This document shows, piece by piece, positions 9,725 to 21,298 of a stretch of DNA of 64,000 nt; positions within the stretch are counted from its first letter, which is position 1; each line of letters starts with the position of its first letter. The stretch comes from Poecilobothrus nobilitatus (taxonomy: Eukaryota > Arthropoda > Insecta > Diptera > Dolichopodidae). The translations under genes and the position numbers were made by a program. The DNA lies in contig OX352772.1 in the NCBI GenBank assembly GCA_947095535.1, positions 103,851,099-103,915,098 on the forward strand, written 5' to 3'. The notes beneath the pieces are model-generated. The model did not search any database. It saw only the letters and a program-made list of their open reading frames with translations, and had not been told where the DNA came from.

Positions 9725-11613
9725 ATGACATTTTTCGACAAAGAAAACTCCAAAAATTTAAGCGTAGTAGGAGCTGTAGCAGCACAGATAACGATGGCGA
9801 CGAATATGAAAGCAACAAGACACCGGCAAAAAAAAACAAAACACAAAATCCAAGAGGTAAATACAAATTTAATGATTCTTGGCTTAAAGATGATAATTTT
9901 AAATTTTGGATTGTTAAAATTAAGGATGAAATGCACCGCGTGCTTTGTAGAATTTGTAATATAAAATTTACAATTAAAGACAGAGGTGTTTATGCAGTCA
10001 AAACCCACATGCAGAGTGAACGACATAAAAGTCGCATGCAAAGCTCTGCAACCTCGAAAGTTTTATTAAATTTTTTTATAAATTCGCGAGCAACCAACCA
10101 TGATGAAGTAACTAAATTAATATTGACTTATCATGATGTTAAACATCACTATAGTTATTTATCTCAAGATTGTGGAAACAAATTACATTCGATAGTTTAT
10201 CAAGATTCAAATAATGCCAAAAAAGTTAGATGCTGACGAACAAAGGTCGAAGATATTGTCGAATTAGTGTTAGCACCACATTCTTTAGAACTAATTTTAA
10301 AAATGCTACAATATAGTCCATGACTGATGCCTCCAACAAAGGCAACAGAAAGATGTTTCCGATATCTATCAGATTCTTTGACCTAGAAAAGGAGACTATA
10401 GATGCAACTTTGTGTTTTTACGAAGATCCAAACGAACAATCAAGTGCTATTGCTGATAAAATTATGAAGTGTATACAAAATGCTGGTATAAGATCGAACC
10501 AATTAGTATCATACGGAGCAGACAATGCATCAGTAAATTTTGGTAGGCATAATTCTGTATTCGTTCATTTAAAAAATCATTTTAGTTTGCTTAACTTAAT
10601 TCTTGGACACTGCAATGTCCACATTCTGCTCAACACAGTTAAATTTGGATTCGCATTAATTAGCTACGATGTAGAAAATCTAGTCTCAAAGTTATATGCA
10701 GTATTTTCATCATCAGCCAAGGAAGTTCAAAACTTAAAAGAATTTTGTGAATTTGTAGATTGTGAATACTCCGCTATAATTCGTCATGTTCCGACAAGAT
10801 TTTTGTCATTATATGCAGTAGTTAACAGACTTTTAAAAAACTGGAATGCCCTAAAAAGTTTTTTCATCAGCAAGGGTGAAGAAAATGTAAATAAGGGAAT
10901 ATGGAAATTTATAGAATATCATAAAGATGGTATCCAAAATGAAATTGGCAGAATTATACATTTTCTTCGTACATAATGTGATGCAACTTTTTCAAAATGT
11001 AATGAAAACTGTTGAAAGTAATTATATATTCAATCGCCTCAAATATTTAAAATTTTTAATGAATTAAAAAAAGAATTAGTTTATCGTAAAAAAACTATTT
11101 TTCGAATTTGAAGTCAACCAACATATAAAAAAACTAAATTACTCCGATAGATATATATTGAAAGTAGAAGGTGTCCAAATCTATACGAGGATGTTATCAT
11201 ATTTGAAAAAATGGTTTGATTTCAGCGAAAATTCATTTTTCTTTATTTGCAGCCCATTCAACTTAAATCAACGCATAACTCTAGAACAAGCCTGCAAAGT
11301 AGCTTCTTCATTTGGAATAGTTTTTGACGATGAGCAGTTATTTTCAGAAATACGTGTTCTAAATTAAGTTTTTCCCTCATTAACTGGAAGTAATTCCACA
11401 GAAAAGTGGACTCAATATTTTGAAATCAACACAAATGCACCTGAATTACTTAAGCTTTGCAAATTTGTTTTTGCAGTACCAGCTAATAATTGTTTTGTTG
11501 AACGCATTTTTAGCGTGATGGGAAATATATGGACTAACGAACGCAATAGGCTTTATACGGATATGGGGAAATCAGAATTATTTATGCATTTTAATTATGA
11601 TGAGTTGCACTGA
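9725..11613 (+). pseudogene. hAT-A transposase remnant
   Basis: A hAT-family transposase in pieces. It starts at MTFFDKENSK, but a 4-bp deletion relative to the copy at 47462 shifts the frame near 9767. It then continues with a BED-like zinc-finger region (LCRICNIKFTIKDRG, then KTHMQSERHK). A second frame (10320-10976) has MTDASNKGNRKMFPI, GADNASVNFG, LGHCNVHILLN, VPTRFLSLYAVVNRLL and IWKFIEYHK, the catalytic and insertion-domain landmarks of this subgroup. The C-terminus (11158-11613) carries the dimerisation segment NNCFVERIFSVMGNIWTNER. Stops at 10234 and 11365 and further frameshifts inactivate it. The last 480 bp are duplicated at 17375-17848. Confidence 0.85.
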
Positions 11614-11783
11614 ATTTGTAAATTTTATTATGCAAAAAAACGATTCAAACAAAAAATTGATAGAAGCAGCAAAATCGAACAAAAAATACAAATATGAAGC
11701 TTTACATTAAATATTAAGTAAATTTAAAGCTTTACAAATTACATTAAGTATTTTTTATAAAATTTTTAATTATATGTTATTAA

Positions 11784-14700
11784 CCTTTAATCACAGAGGT
11801 GAAAAAAAATCACACTAACGCAGACGTGACGTAAATTTTACACCTTGTTTTATTGTGTTATTTTGGACATATCATTTGTTAAGTTAATTAATCCAAAAAA
11901 CAGGAATTTAAAAAAATAAATTAAAAACAGTTTATTAAAATTAAAATTTTTTTTTTTTTTAGTAAAACAACAACAATTAAATTCTTTATCATGAGCCTCC
12001 TAAAATTTTATCATCTTATTCAAAACAGTTTTTATCATACATAATTTAACAAAACGCAAAAATTTTAAAAACATATAAAAAATTAAAACTCCAAATTATT
12101 TAGAAAAGAAAAGAAAAAATAAAAAACACAAACCTGCCAAAACTGCCGAGACTCCGGACCTAAAAAAAGTTACGTAAACTCAGAGATGACGTAATTTTTA
12201 CCCCTATACGTACATTTTACGTCACCTCTGTAAATCAAATAAAAATTAGTTTTGTTTGAAAAAAAAACGTTAAAAAATTAAATTATAAGATTTTCTTTTT
12301 ATTTTAAAAACAAAAATAGTATTAAATGAAAATAAAATAAATTATAAACTATATACTCGTAGATATTAAATTCAAAATAAATGGCATATATTTCACTAGC
12401 CTTTAAAAATAGTCTTCATTTATATATGTAAACAAAAATTAAGCATAAATACAACTAGTAAAATTGATTAAATCTAAAAGTATCAAAATTGTAGGAAAAT
12501 ATTCAAAAGTTCTTAATATTAGGAAAAAAAATATATATAAACTAATTAGATAAACATGAACAATTAAAAAAAATATTTAGTCATTATCTTCGTTTTCTCC
12601 ATCATCCTCTGCACAATATAAACAAATTCGTTTAGTACATTGCATGCATATTGGTTTACTGCATTCTATACATGCATGAACTGTTTTTCGTTTTAGTCGA
12701 CTTGGACAGATATAACACGTAGTTGATGGCATTTTTGATTGTTTGTTAATAACAACGTTTTGCACTTTCAAAATGCGACTTATGGTACACTTTAGATCTC
12801 TTGACAATCTTATGTTTTTCATTCGCCGTTCTAAATGTTCAAAAACTAATTGATTTGCCAAGTTAAGGCTAAATGTTGCTCTTGAAGTATCTGAAAAATC
12901 GCCAGATTGTGATGATTGGCACAAAATAAATGATTTTACGCATGATACATCCAGCAGTTGGTAAAATACGGCCATTGTCCCCCGATTAATGCGACGATTG
13001 CTTGAATATATAGAGCATTTCTTATCAAGCTCATCTACACCTCCTTTGGTATTGTTGTAATCTGATATCATTTGCGGTTTGACATAGGGTCTGTTTCTTC
13101 TGGGTGATGGCTCGTTGATATGTGTAACACCGCTCTATATTTCCTTGGCACGTATGATAGCAAAGTTAAATCTTTTGTAAAACCATATAATGATGATCCA
13201 GCCAACCTCGTGCGATTTGGTAAAAACTCTGGTAGAATTTGTTTTTTATTTTTTCTAATATTCCCTAGTAATGTCAATTCTCTCAGTCTCAATTGCTGGG
13301 CGAGTTCTATTGAAGTGAACCAATTATCTGCCGTGATATTTCTATTGCTTCCTTGTATTGGTTTGATCAATCGTAGAACTGATTGCGTGTTAATTGAAAG
13401 TTTTTTTTCCTCATTAATAAGACCAATTCCATCACTGTTTCTTCCCTTGTAAATATATGCATTTGCTAAATAATTGGTTCTAGCATCTGTCATCGCCATT
13501 ATTTCTGGCTTATTCGGCATATACATCGCTGGCTTATTCGGCATATACATTTTAAAGCTGCATCGCCCGCGAAATGGAACTAACATTTCATCAATGCAAG
13601 CGGGGGGTCCAATTGTATAATATTTTTGGGAATTTTCGACTATTTTATCAAAAATTTGTGATATTTTAAACGTATCATTTTTCAATTTTTCATCTCTACT
13701 TTCGATGTCGTCAAAACGAAGAGCGACCAGTAATTTTTCAAAACGATTTTTTGACATTGTTGCTCTAAATATTTCTATTCCATTTCCGTTGCACGAAAAT
13801 AAAATGTTTAAATCCGTATGATTTGATTTAAACACTGACGAATATATTAATAATCCCAAAAATGCTTTTAGCTCTGTCGTGTCAACGTTTTTCAATTCTG
13901 GATTTTCTTTGTTGACGTAATTAGTACGCATTTGTTTTAGCTTTTTATTTGTACATGCTATTATAATTTCTATTATTTCAATGTCAAAAATTAGAGACCA
14001 AAATTCAAATTCGGTTTTTAAGTCTCTTGATATATTTGAATACCGAGCTACAGGAAGTCGAATTATGTTGTGAGGAGTTTTTAAGGAACGTGTAGGTCCT
14101 ACTTGTGACCATTTGAAAGAATTTTTACCGTAGTAAAATCGTTTTGATGAAGCGCTATTATTTTCAGTGTTAGTATTCGTATCAGTATCATTATTAGAAA
14201 CATTATTATTAATATTATTATTATCATTATCAAGAATAATACTATTATTGTTATTATTATTACTATTACTATTATTAATATTATTATTACAATTATTAAT
14301 ATTATTATTATTATTATTACTATTATTAATATTGTTATTATTATCACTGTCATTGTTATTATTTCTATTATTATTATCAAAATTATCATTATTTTCTTCT
14401 TGATCGGTGGAGTCATACTCTTGTTCAGTACTTGAATTATGTTCAGATGTTAAACAAAAGTTAGGATCTGCTACATCATCATCATCTGAAAAAACATCCA
14501 AAATATCATAAATTTCTTGTTCGAAATTCACATCTTTAACATTTATATTTCTGCGTGACATTGTTTTCAATACTATTTTTTTTTCAAATTCTAAAAAAAA
14601 ATTATTATTGGTTTAAAAAAAAAATTCACATAAACACGGCGTAACCGAAATTTTCTGTTTAAAATACTTGCGCATTTACAGACATGACGTAAAAAATCTT

Positions 14701-14894
14701 CTAAGAGAAAAAAACTTATTCTCCGATTTCTCGTATTCAAGTAAAATAAAGAGATATTAGCTATTACTGACATGTAGAGACAAATAAAATATGAGAATAA
14801 AAAAAAAATTGCATGCTTACTGCGTTTATTAAATAAATTTCTAAACAAAGAAATTTCATCGACGTAAATTTTACGTCAGGTCTGTGATTAAAGG
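11784..14894 (-). mobile_element. piggyBac-like element, copy 1
   Basis: Flanked by TTAA on both sides (11780-11783 and 14895-14898), the piggyBac target signature. The terminal inverted repeats begin CCTTTAATCACAGA at both ends. Total length is 3111 bp. Subterminal regions carry several TGACGTAA or TTACGTCA motifs (near 11826, 12185, 12218, 14685, 14857 and 14873), plausible binding sites for its own transposase. The single gene is on the minus strand. It is inserted in the 3' noncoding end of hAT-A. Confidence 0.95.
12577..14570 (-). pseudogene. piggyBac transposase, frameshifted (copy 1)
   Basis: The first frame runs 14570-13068 (500 residues) and the second 13071-12577 (164 residues). 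They overlap at ATGA with a frameshift at the junction. The N-terminus is acidic and then carries an asparagine-dominated tract of about 90 residues (roughly residues 60-140). The catalytic aspartates of the DDD/D class appear in DEMLVPFRGRC, in DNWFTSIELA and, in the second frame, in GGVDELDKKC. The C-terminus is a cysteine-rich ring-like finger (CYICPS, then CIECSKPICMQCTKRICLYC). Copy 1 has PPACIDEM where copy 2 has THACIDEM. An internal 25-bp repeat duplicates MYMPNKP. The same frameshift in both duplicates means it predates the duplication. Confidence 0.9.
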
Positions 14895-16520
14895 TTAAGT
14901 CAATTGAAGAAAGACTTTTTTTTTTAATTTATTTGATTATTATTATTATTGTTTTTCTAATTAACTCATAAAATGAATAAAAATATACGAGTAAAACAAT
15001 TTTTTTTTATTTATAATATATGTATACGCTTTTGGGAACATTCAAAGGTGCTAAGCCTATACCATAGACTAAATAATTACATTAAGATGCAGCATTTCAT
15101 ACAAAATTTATGTCACTTTTTTGTTTATTCTAGCACCTATTGCTGGGTGCAGCAACATGTTTCGGGATGTTGATAATTATCTCTGGGTGCAGCAACATAT
15201 TAAAATACTTCTAAACAAAATGTGCAACAAATAACAATGTATATGTCGAGAATAAAAACATGATATTCTCGAAATTTTTATACGTGTGTATAGAAATTAC
15301 GATAATGTAAACGCTAAAATATTTTATCTAGAATACGTATTAATACCGCATCACGCCTAAACCAATCCTCATGTTAAAGTCATATTTACAACGTATGTTT
15401 ATTTGGTACTCCGAACGGTTTTTTTGTAGGTGGCGCTAGAGTCATAGCTGCCATACAACTTCAAGTGTTTTATATACCAAAAACTATTTTCTGATCCTTT
15501 AATCAGCCCAATACGTTCCAAGCTAATCGACCATGACTACCCTATTGATTCTGTATATAAGTATTTTCAAAAGATTTACGGGAAGTTATAACTGTCATAC
15601 AACTTCCAGCTCCCATTAGAAATATTTCAAAAACAAAAAGAGTTAGAGACCTGAAACTTGGTACTCAGGTACTCACTAAAAAATTAATAAATACGTATTT
15701 TACGTATATTTGAGTAGCTGCCATACAACTCCCATCACCCAAAACGAATATTTTAAAAACCACAAGTTTATTTAAGACAAGCGTTACAATAAACTCAAAT
15801 ACTAATGAAAACAATAAAAATAATTAATTAACAACATTTGCTAAATAATTATTATACAAATATTAAATTTAAATTTTTTTCTTTTTTAAATTAAAAATAT
15901 TTAATTTAAAAAAATGTACACACATGTATCCAAATATTAAATTTTTTCTTAAAATAAAATGAATTAATTAGATTAAATTTGTCTTCACAAAATTATACTA
16001 TTTTAAATTGGCCAAGAAAGCGGAATGGGCTAGCAACGCAGACCGGGCGCAGCTAGTATACTATATATAATATGTCGAATTTGGTCGCATAGGTAAATCA
16101 TACAAATAATTACATATTATATAAAATTTTAATTTAGGTAAACCTTAATGCAAATGAAAATGAATACGTAAATATTATTTTTTTAGGTAAAAAGTTTTCT
16201 GAAAGAAAGAAAAATATTTTTTTTCATAAAGTAGTCCAAAATTAAACTCTTCATTTTGCTTATCCTATTTTTCTTAATCAGAACCTTAAGTTTATCTAAT
16301 TGTATGTTTATAATTTTGTTATTAATTGTTTATTTATTGAAATTATTATTTTAATCCATTTTTTTTTCTTTAAATAAAAGTTAGAAATCAAAATTATGCA
16401 CTTAATTTTACTTAATCTATTTTCTTTAAATCTACGCTCGGTTTTAATTATTGTTTATTATTTCTATTTATTAATTTTATAAATATTTTTACTCCGATGA
16501 AGTCTACCGCCAATTAATTA

Positions 16521-16607
16521 TGCCTGGGTCGAAGCCCAACACTCACCACGACTCCATCACCGATTACTCATTTGTTTCGAGTAAGTCTCGAGAAAGCGAC
16601 CCAGGCA
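16521..16607. repeat. 11-bp inverted repeat inside the P element
   Basis: TGCCTGGGTCG (16521-16531) and CGACCCAGGCA (16597-16607) form an inverted pair 65 bp apart. The pair is kept in all three copies of this region (22757-22843 and 36337-36423) although the surrounding AT-rich DNA drifts. Canonical P elements also carry 11-bp internal inverted repeats, though placed near opposite ends. Equivalence here is inference. Confidence 0.6.
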
Positions 16608-16668
16608 AGTTACTAATTGATTTATTTGTTTTGTTGAGTGTCTATATTAAGTTTTAAGCTTTACGGTT

Positions 16669-17374
16669 TTAAATAAAATTTTTAAGTCTACTCTCTTGGC
16701 TTTGGTAAAACTTTTTTACTGTCCAGATACAATGTTTTCGAAGCAGTATTGTTAACAAATACTGTAAAATATTTTTTCTATGTTTATAACAAGGATTACT
16801 TTTGCAAAACCAATCTTTTAGATTTTCATCTTCTGCAGTAATATGAATACATTCTTTAATCATAATTTCACGTATATTTTGAAAATGTTTTTTATTCTTA
16901 AAAAAATCTTGGAAAATCGCACAGTGTATTTGACAGGCTCTGAGAAACATGTCAGATGGAGCAACTAAATTTCCAAAATCTGTATTTTTGATATAATTTT
17001 TTGTATAAATTAAAAATTCGGAGGGACATGTGATAACTTCATCTGCCTTTCGCAATATATTTTCGCAAATTTGACAAGGATATTTCAAAAGTTGATTAAA
17101 AGCTATATATCCCGCGAAATACCGTCAAGATGTCAGATTAAAATTAGTTTCAATATTTTCAAATGTATCGTCACTAAAGATATCCTCATATTGAGATTGT
17201 AAAATTTCTAAAGAGTTTTCAGTATTTGTACTTGTTTGATTTTCAACATCATTCAAATATACTTGATTAATATTTTCCGAATCAGTTCGAATTTCCGTAG
17301 AACAATTTTTTAAATCAATTACCTCCATTTCGATAAAATCATCTGAATCTTCAATACAATTAGTATGTTTGTCA
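16669..17374 (-). pseudogene. P-type transposase C-terminal fragment, duplication copy 1
   Basis: Two minus-strand pieces in the same frame: 17374-17125 (the acidic region with NQTSTNTENSLEILQSQYED) and 17088-16669 (PCQICENILRK and onward). They are separated by a single in-frame TGA just after NFNLTS, before RYFAGYIAFNQLL. The first 15 codons of the open frame at 17418 come from antisense hAT-A sequence across the duplication junction and are not P protein. The segment lacks the catalytic core. Confidence 0.8.
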
Positions 17375-18014
17375 TAAATTACTCCGATAGATATATATTG
17401 AAAGTAGAAGGTGTCCAAATCTATACGAGGATGTTATCATATTTGAAAAAATGGTTTGATTTCAGCGAAAATTCATTTTTCTTTATTTGCATTCAACTTA
17501 AATCAACGCATAACTCTAGAACAAGCCTGCAAAGTAGCTTCTTCATTTGGAATAGTTTTTGACGATGAGCAGTTATTTTCAGAAATACGTGTTCTAAATT
17601 AAGTTTTTCCCTCATTAACTGGAAGTAATTCCACAGAAAAGTGGACTCAATATTTTGAAATCAACACAAATGCACCTGAATTACTTAAGCTTTGCAAATT
17701 TGTTTTTGCAGTACCAGCTAATAATTGTTTTGTTGAACGCATTTTTAGCGTGATGGGAAATATATGGACTAACGAACGCAATAGGCTTTATACGGATATG
17801 GGGAAATCAGAATTATTTATGCATTTTAATTATGATGAGTTGCACTGAATTTGTAAATTTTATTATGCAAAAAAACGATTCAAACAAAAAATTGATAGAA
17901 GCAGCAAAATCGAACAAAAAATACAAATATGAAGCTTTACATTAAATATTAAGTAAATTTAAAGCTTTACAAATTACATTAAGTATTTTTTATAAAATTT
18001 TTAATTATATGTTA
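17375..18014 (+). pseudogene. hAT-A transposase C-terminal fragment (duplicate)
   Basis: Duplicate of 11135-11779. It holds the last part of the hAT-A transposase, including NNCFVERIFSVMG and the stop at 17846. A 5-bp deletion (loss of AGCCC) relative to copy 1 changes the frame near 17491. Confidence 0.85.
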
Positions 18015-18018
18015 TTAA

Positions 18019-21000
18019 CCTTTAATCACAGAGGTGAAAAAAAATCACACTAACGCAGACGTGACGTAAATTTTACACCTTGTTTTATTGTGTTATTTTG
18101 GACATATCATTTGTTAAGTTAATTAATCCAAAAAACAGGAATTTAAAAAAATAAATTAAAAACAGTTTATTAAAATTAAAATTTTTTTTTTTTTTAGTAA
18201 AACAACAACAATTAAATTCTTTATCATGAGCCTCCTAAAATTTTATCATCTAATTCAAAACAGTTTTTATCATACATAATTTAACAAAACGCAAAAATTT
18301 TAAAAACATATAAAAAATTAAAACTCCAAATTATTTAGAAAAGAAAAGAAAAAATAAAAAAACACAAACCTGCCAAAACTGCCGAGACTCCGGACCTAAA
18401 AAAAGTTACGTAAACTCAGAGATGACGTAATTTTTACCCCTATACGTACATTTTACGTCACCTCTGTAAATCAAATAAAAATTAGTTTTGTTTGAAAAAA
18501 AAACGTTAAAAAATTAAATTATAAGATTTTCTTTTTATTTTAAAAACAAAAATAGTATTAAATGAAAATAAAATAAATTATAAACTATATACTCGTAGAT
18601 ATTAAATTCAAAATAAATGGCATATATTTCACTAGCCTTTAAAAATAGTCTTCATTTATATATGTAAACAAAAATTAAGCATAAATACAACTAGTAAAAT
18701 TGATTAAATCTAAAAGTATCAAAATTGTAGGAAAATATTCAAAAGTTCTTAATATTAGGAAAAAAAATATATATAAACTAATTAGATAAACATGAACAAT
18801 TAAAAAAAATATTTAGTCATTATCTTCGTTTTCTCCATCATCCTCTGCACAATATAAACAAATTCGTTTAGTACATTGCATGCATATTGGTTTACTGCAT
18901 TCTATACATGCATGAACTGTTTTTCGTTTTAGTCGACTTGGACAGATATAACACGTAGTTGATGGCATTTTTGATTGTTTGTTAATAACAACGTTTTGCA
19001 CTTTCAAAATGCGACTTATGGTACACTTTAGATCTCTTGACAATCTTATGTTTTTCATTCGCCGTTCTAAATGTTCAAAAACTAATTGATTTGCCAAGTT
19101 AAGGCTAAATGTTGCTCTTGAAGTATCTGAAAAATCGCCAGATTGTGATGATTGGCACAAAATAAATGATTTTACGCATGATACATCCAGCAGTTGGTAA
19201 AATACGGCCATTGTCCCCCGATTAATGCGACGATTGCTTGAATATATAGAGCATTTCTTATCAAGCTCATCTACACCTCCTTTGGTATTGTTGTAATCTG
19301 ATATCATTTGCGGTTTGACATAGGGTCTGTTTCTTCTGGGTGATGGCTCGTTGATATGTGTAACACCGCTCTATATTTCCTTGGCACGTATGATAGCAAA
19401 GTTAAATCTTTTGTAAAACCATATAATGATGATCCAGCCAACCTCGTGCGATTTGGTAAAAACTCTGGTAGAATTTGTTTTTTATTTTTTCTAATATTCC
19501 CTAGTAATGTCAATTGTCTCAGTCTCAATTGCTGGGCGAGTTCTATTGAAGTGAACCAATTATCTGCCGTGATATTTCTATTGCTTCCTTGTATTGGTTT
19601 GATCAATCGTAGAACTGATTGCGTGTTAATTGAAAGTTTTTTTTCCTCATTACTAAGACCAATTCCATCACTGTTTCTTCCCTTGTAAATATATGCATTT
19701 GCTAAATAATTGGTTCTAGCATCTGTCATCGCCATTATTTCTGGCTTATTCGGCATATACATCGCTGGCTTATTCGGCATATACATTTTAAAGCTGCATC
19801 GCCCGCGAAATGGAACTAACATTTCATCAATGCAAGCGTGGGTTCCAATTGTATAATATTTTTGGGAATTTTCGACTATTTTATCAAAAATTTGTGATAT
19901 TTTAAACGTATCATTTTTCAATTTTTCATCTCTACTTTCGATGTCGTCAAAACGAAGAGCGACCAGTAATTTTTCAAAACGATTTTTTGACATTGTTGCT
20001 CTAAATATTTCTATTCCATTTCCGTTGCACGAAAATAAAATGTTTAAATCCGTATGATTTGATTTAAACACTGACGAATATATTAATAATCCCAAAAATG
20101 CTTTTAGCTCTGTCGTGTCAACGTTTTTCAATTCTGGATTTTCTTTGTTGACGTAATTAGTACGCATTTGTTTTAGCTTTTTATTTGTACATGCTATTAT
20201 AATTTCTATTATTTCAATGTCAAAAATTAGAGACCAAAATTCAAATTCGGTTTTTAAGTCTCTTGATATATTTGAATACCGAGCTACAGGAAGTCGAATT
20301 ATGTTGTGAGGAGTTTTTAAGGAACGTGTAGGTCCTACTTGTGACCATTTGAAAGAATTTTTACCGTAGTAAAATCGTTTTGATGAAGCGCTATTATTTT
20401 CAGTGTTAGTATTCGTATCAGTATCATTATTAGAAACATTATTATTAATATTATTATTATCATTATCAAGAATAATACTATTATTGTTATTATTATTACT
20501 ATTACTATTATTAATATTATTATTACAATTATTAATATTATTATTATTATTATTACTATTATTAATATTGTTATTATTATCACTGTCATTGTTATTATTT
20601 CTATTATTATTATCAAAATTATCATTATTTTCTTCTTGATCGGTGGAGTCATACTCTTGTTCAGTACTTGAATTATGTTCAGATGTTAAACAAAAGTTAG
20701 GATCTGCTACATCATCATCATCTGAAAAAACATCCAAAATATCATAAATTTCTTGTTCGAAATTCACATCTTTAACATTTATATTTCTGCGTGACATTGT
20801 TTTCAATACTATTTTTTTTTCAAATTCTAAAAAAAAATTATTATTGGTTTAAAAAAAAAATTCACATAAACACGGCGTAACCGAAATTTTCTGTTTAAAA
20901 TACTTGCGCATTTACAGACATGACGTAAAAAATCTTCTAAGAGAAAAAAACTTATTCTCCGATTTCTCGTATTCAAGTAAAATAAAGAGATATTAGCTAT

Positions 21001-21130
21001 TACTGACATGTAGAGACAAATAAAATATGAGAATAAAAAAAAAATTGCATGCTTACTGCGTTTATTAAATAAATTTCTAAACAAAGAAATTTCATCGACG
21101 TAAATTTTACGTCAGGTCTGTGATTAAAGG
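18019..21130 (-). mobile_element. piggyBac-like element, copy 2
   Basis: Duplicate of 11784-14894, again between TTAA sites (18015-18018 and 21131-21134), 3112 bp. It arrived by the segmental duplication, not by a second transposition, because flanking hAT-A and P sequences are duplicated with it. Confidence 0.95.
18813..20806 (-). pseudogene. piggyBac transposase, frameshifted (copy 2)
   Basis: Frames 20806-19304 and 19307-18813, identical in plan to the copy at 12577-14570 and with the same frameshift. It keeps the likely ancestral THACIDEML at the first catalytic motif and LSNEEKK, where copy 1 has PPACIDEML and LINEEKK. It is therefore the slightly less decayed copy. An antisense leucine-rich open frame at 20403-20639 is only the shadow of the poly-Asn tract. 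Confidence 0.9.
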
Positions 21131-21298
21131 TTAAGTCAATTGAAGAAAGACTTTTTTTTTTAATTTATTTGATTATTATTATTATTGTTTTTCTAATTAA
21201 CTCATAAAATGAATAAAAATATACGAGTAAAACAATTTTTTTTTATTTATAATATATGTATACGCTTTTGGGAACATTCAAAGGTGCTAAGCCTATAC

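Larger units (their letters stand above)
7825..15054 (+). mobile_element. hAT-A, left part of an old nested hAT element
   Basis: The putative left terminus CAGGGCCTAACCTAAATCAA at 7825 is mirrored near 45791-45815 by a related terminus, TTGATTTAGGTTGGGTCCTC. These may be the two ends of the element, now about 38 kb apart because of nested insertions. Several TACGTTTTT/TACGCTTTT motifs lie subterminally on the left (8260-8360), and one lies on the right just before the P insertion (15023). The element holds the transposase remnant at 9725-11613, a 959-bp insert at 8573, and a piggyBac at 11784. The 8-bp target duplication is not recognisable, so the exact ends are uncertain. Confidence 0.55.
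11135..17374 (+). repeat. Tandem segmental duplication, copy 1 (6.24 kb)
   Basis: The block from TAAATTACTCCGATAG at 11135 is repeated head-to-tail from 17375. It starts inside the hAT-A transposase and ends inside the P-element transposase, so the junction at 17374/17375 fuses two unrelated genes. The unit contains the 3' end of hAT-A, a whole piggyBac and the left end of P. The copies differ by roughly ten substitutions, a 5-bp indel (copy 1 keeps AGCCC near 11250) and a 1-bp indel near 12120. Confidence 0.95.
15063..17374 (-). mobile_element. P/THAP9-like element, left end within duplication copy 1
   Basis: The terminus CATAGACTAAATA(A)TTACATT at 15063 is mirrored at 45562-45599, with the same GCCTATAC outside both ends (15055-15062 and 45600-45607), an 8-bp target duplication as expected for P elements. 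Inside lies about 1.6 kb of 3' noncoding sequence and then the C-terminal part of the transposase on the minus strand, which is cut by the duplication junction at 17374. The noncoding part repeats CATACAACTTC-like motifs at 15447, 15591 and 15717. Confidence 0.85.

Noticed and set aside
13120..13452. 110-codon plus-strand frame (and its duplicate 19356-19688)
   Set aside because: Antisense to the piggyBac catalytic domain, whose sense frame has clear family motifs.
14167..14403. Leucine/isoleucine-rich open frames opposite the poly-Asn tract (also 20403-20639, 14099-14416 and 20335-20652)
   Set aside because: They are other-frame readings of AAT/AAC repeats in the piggyBac gene. Composition alone produces them.
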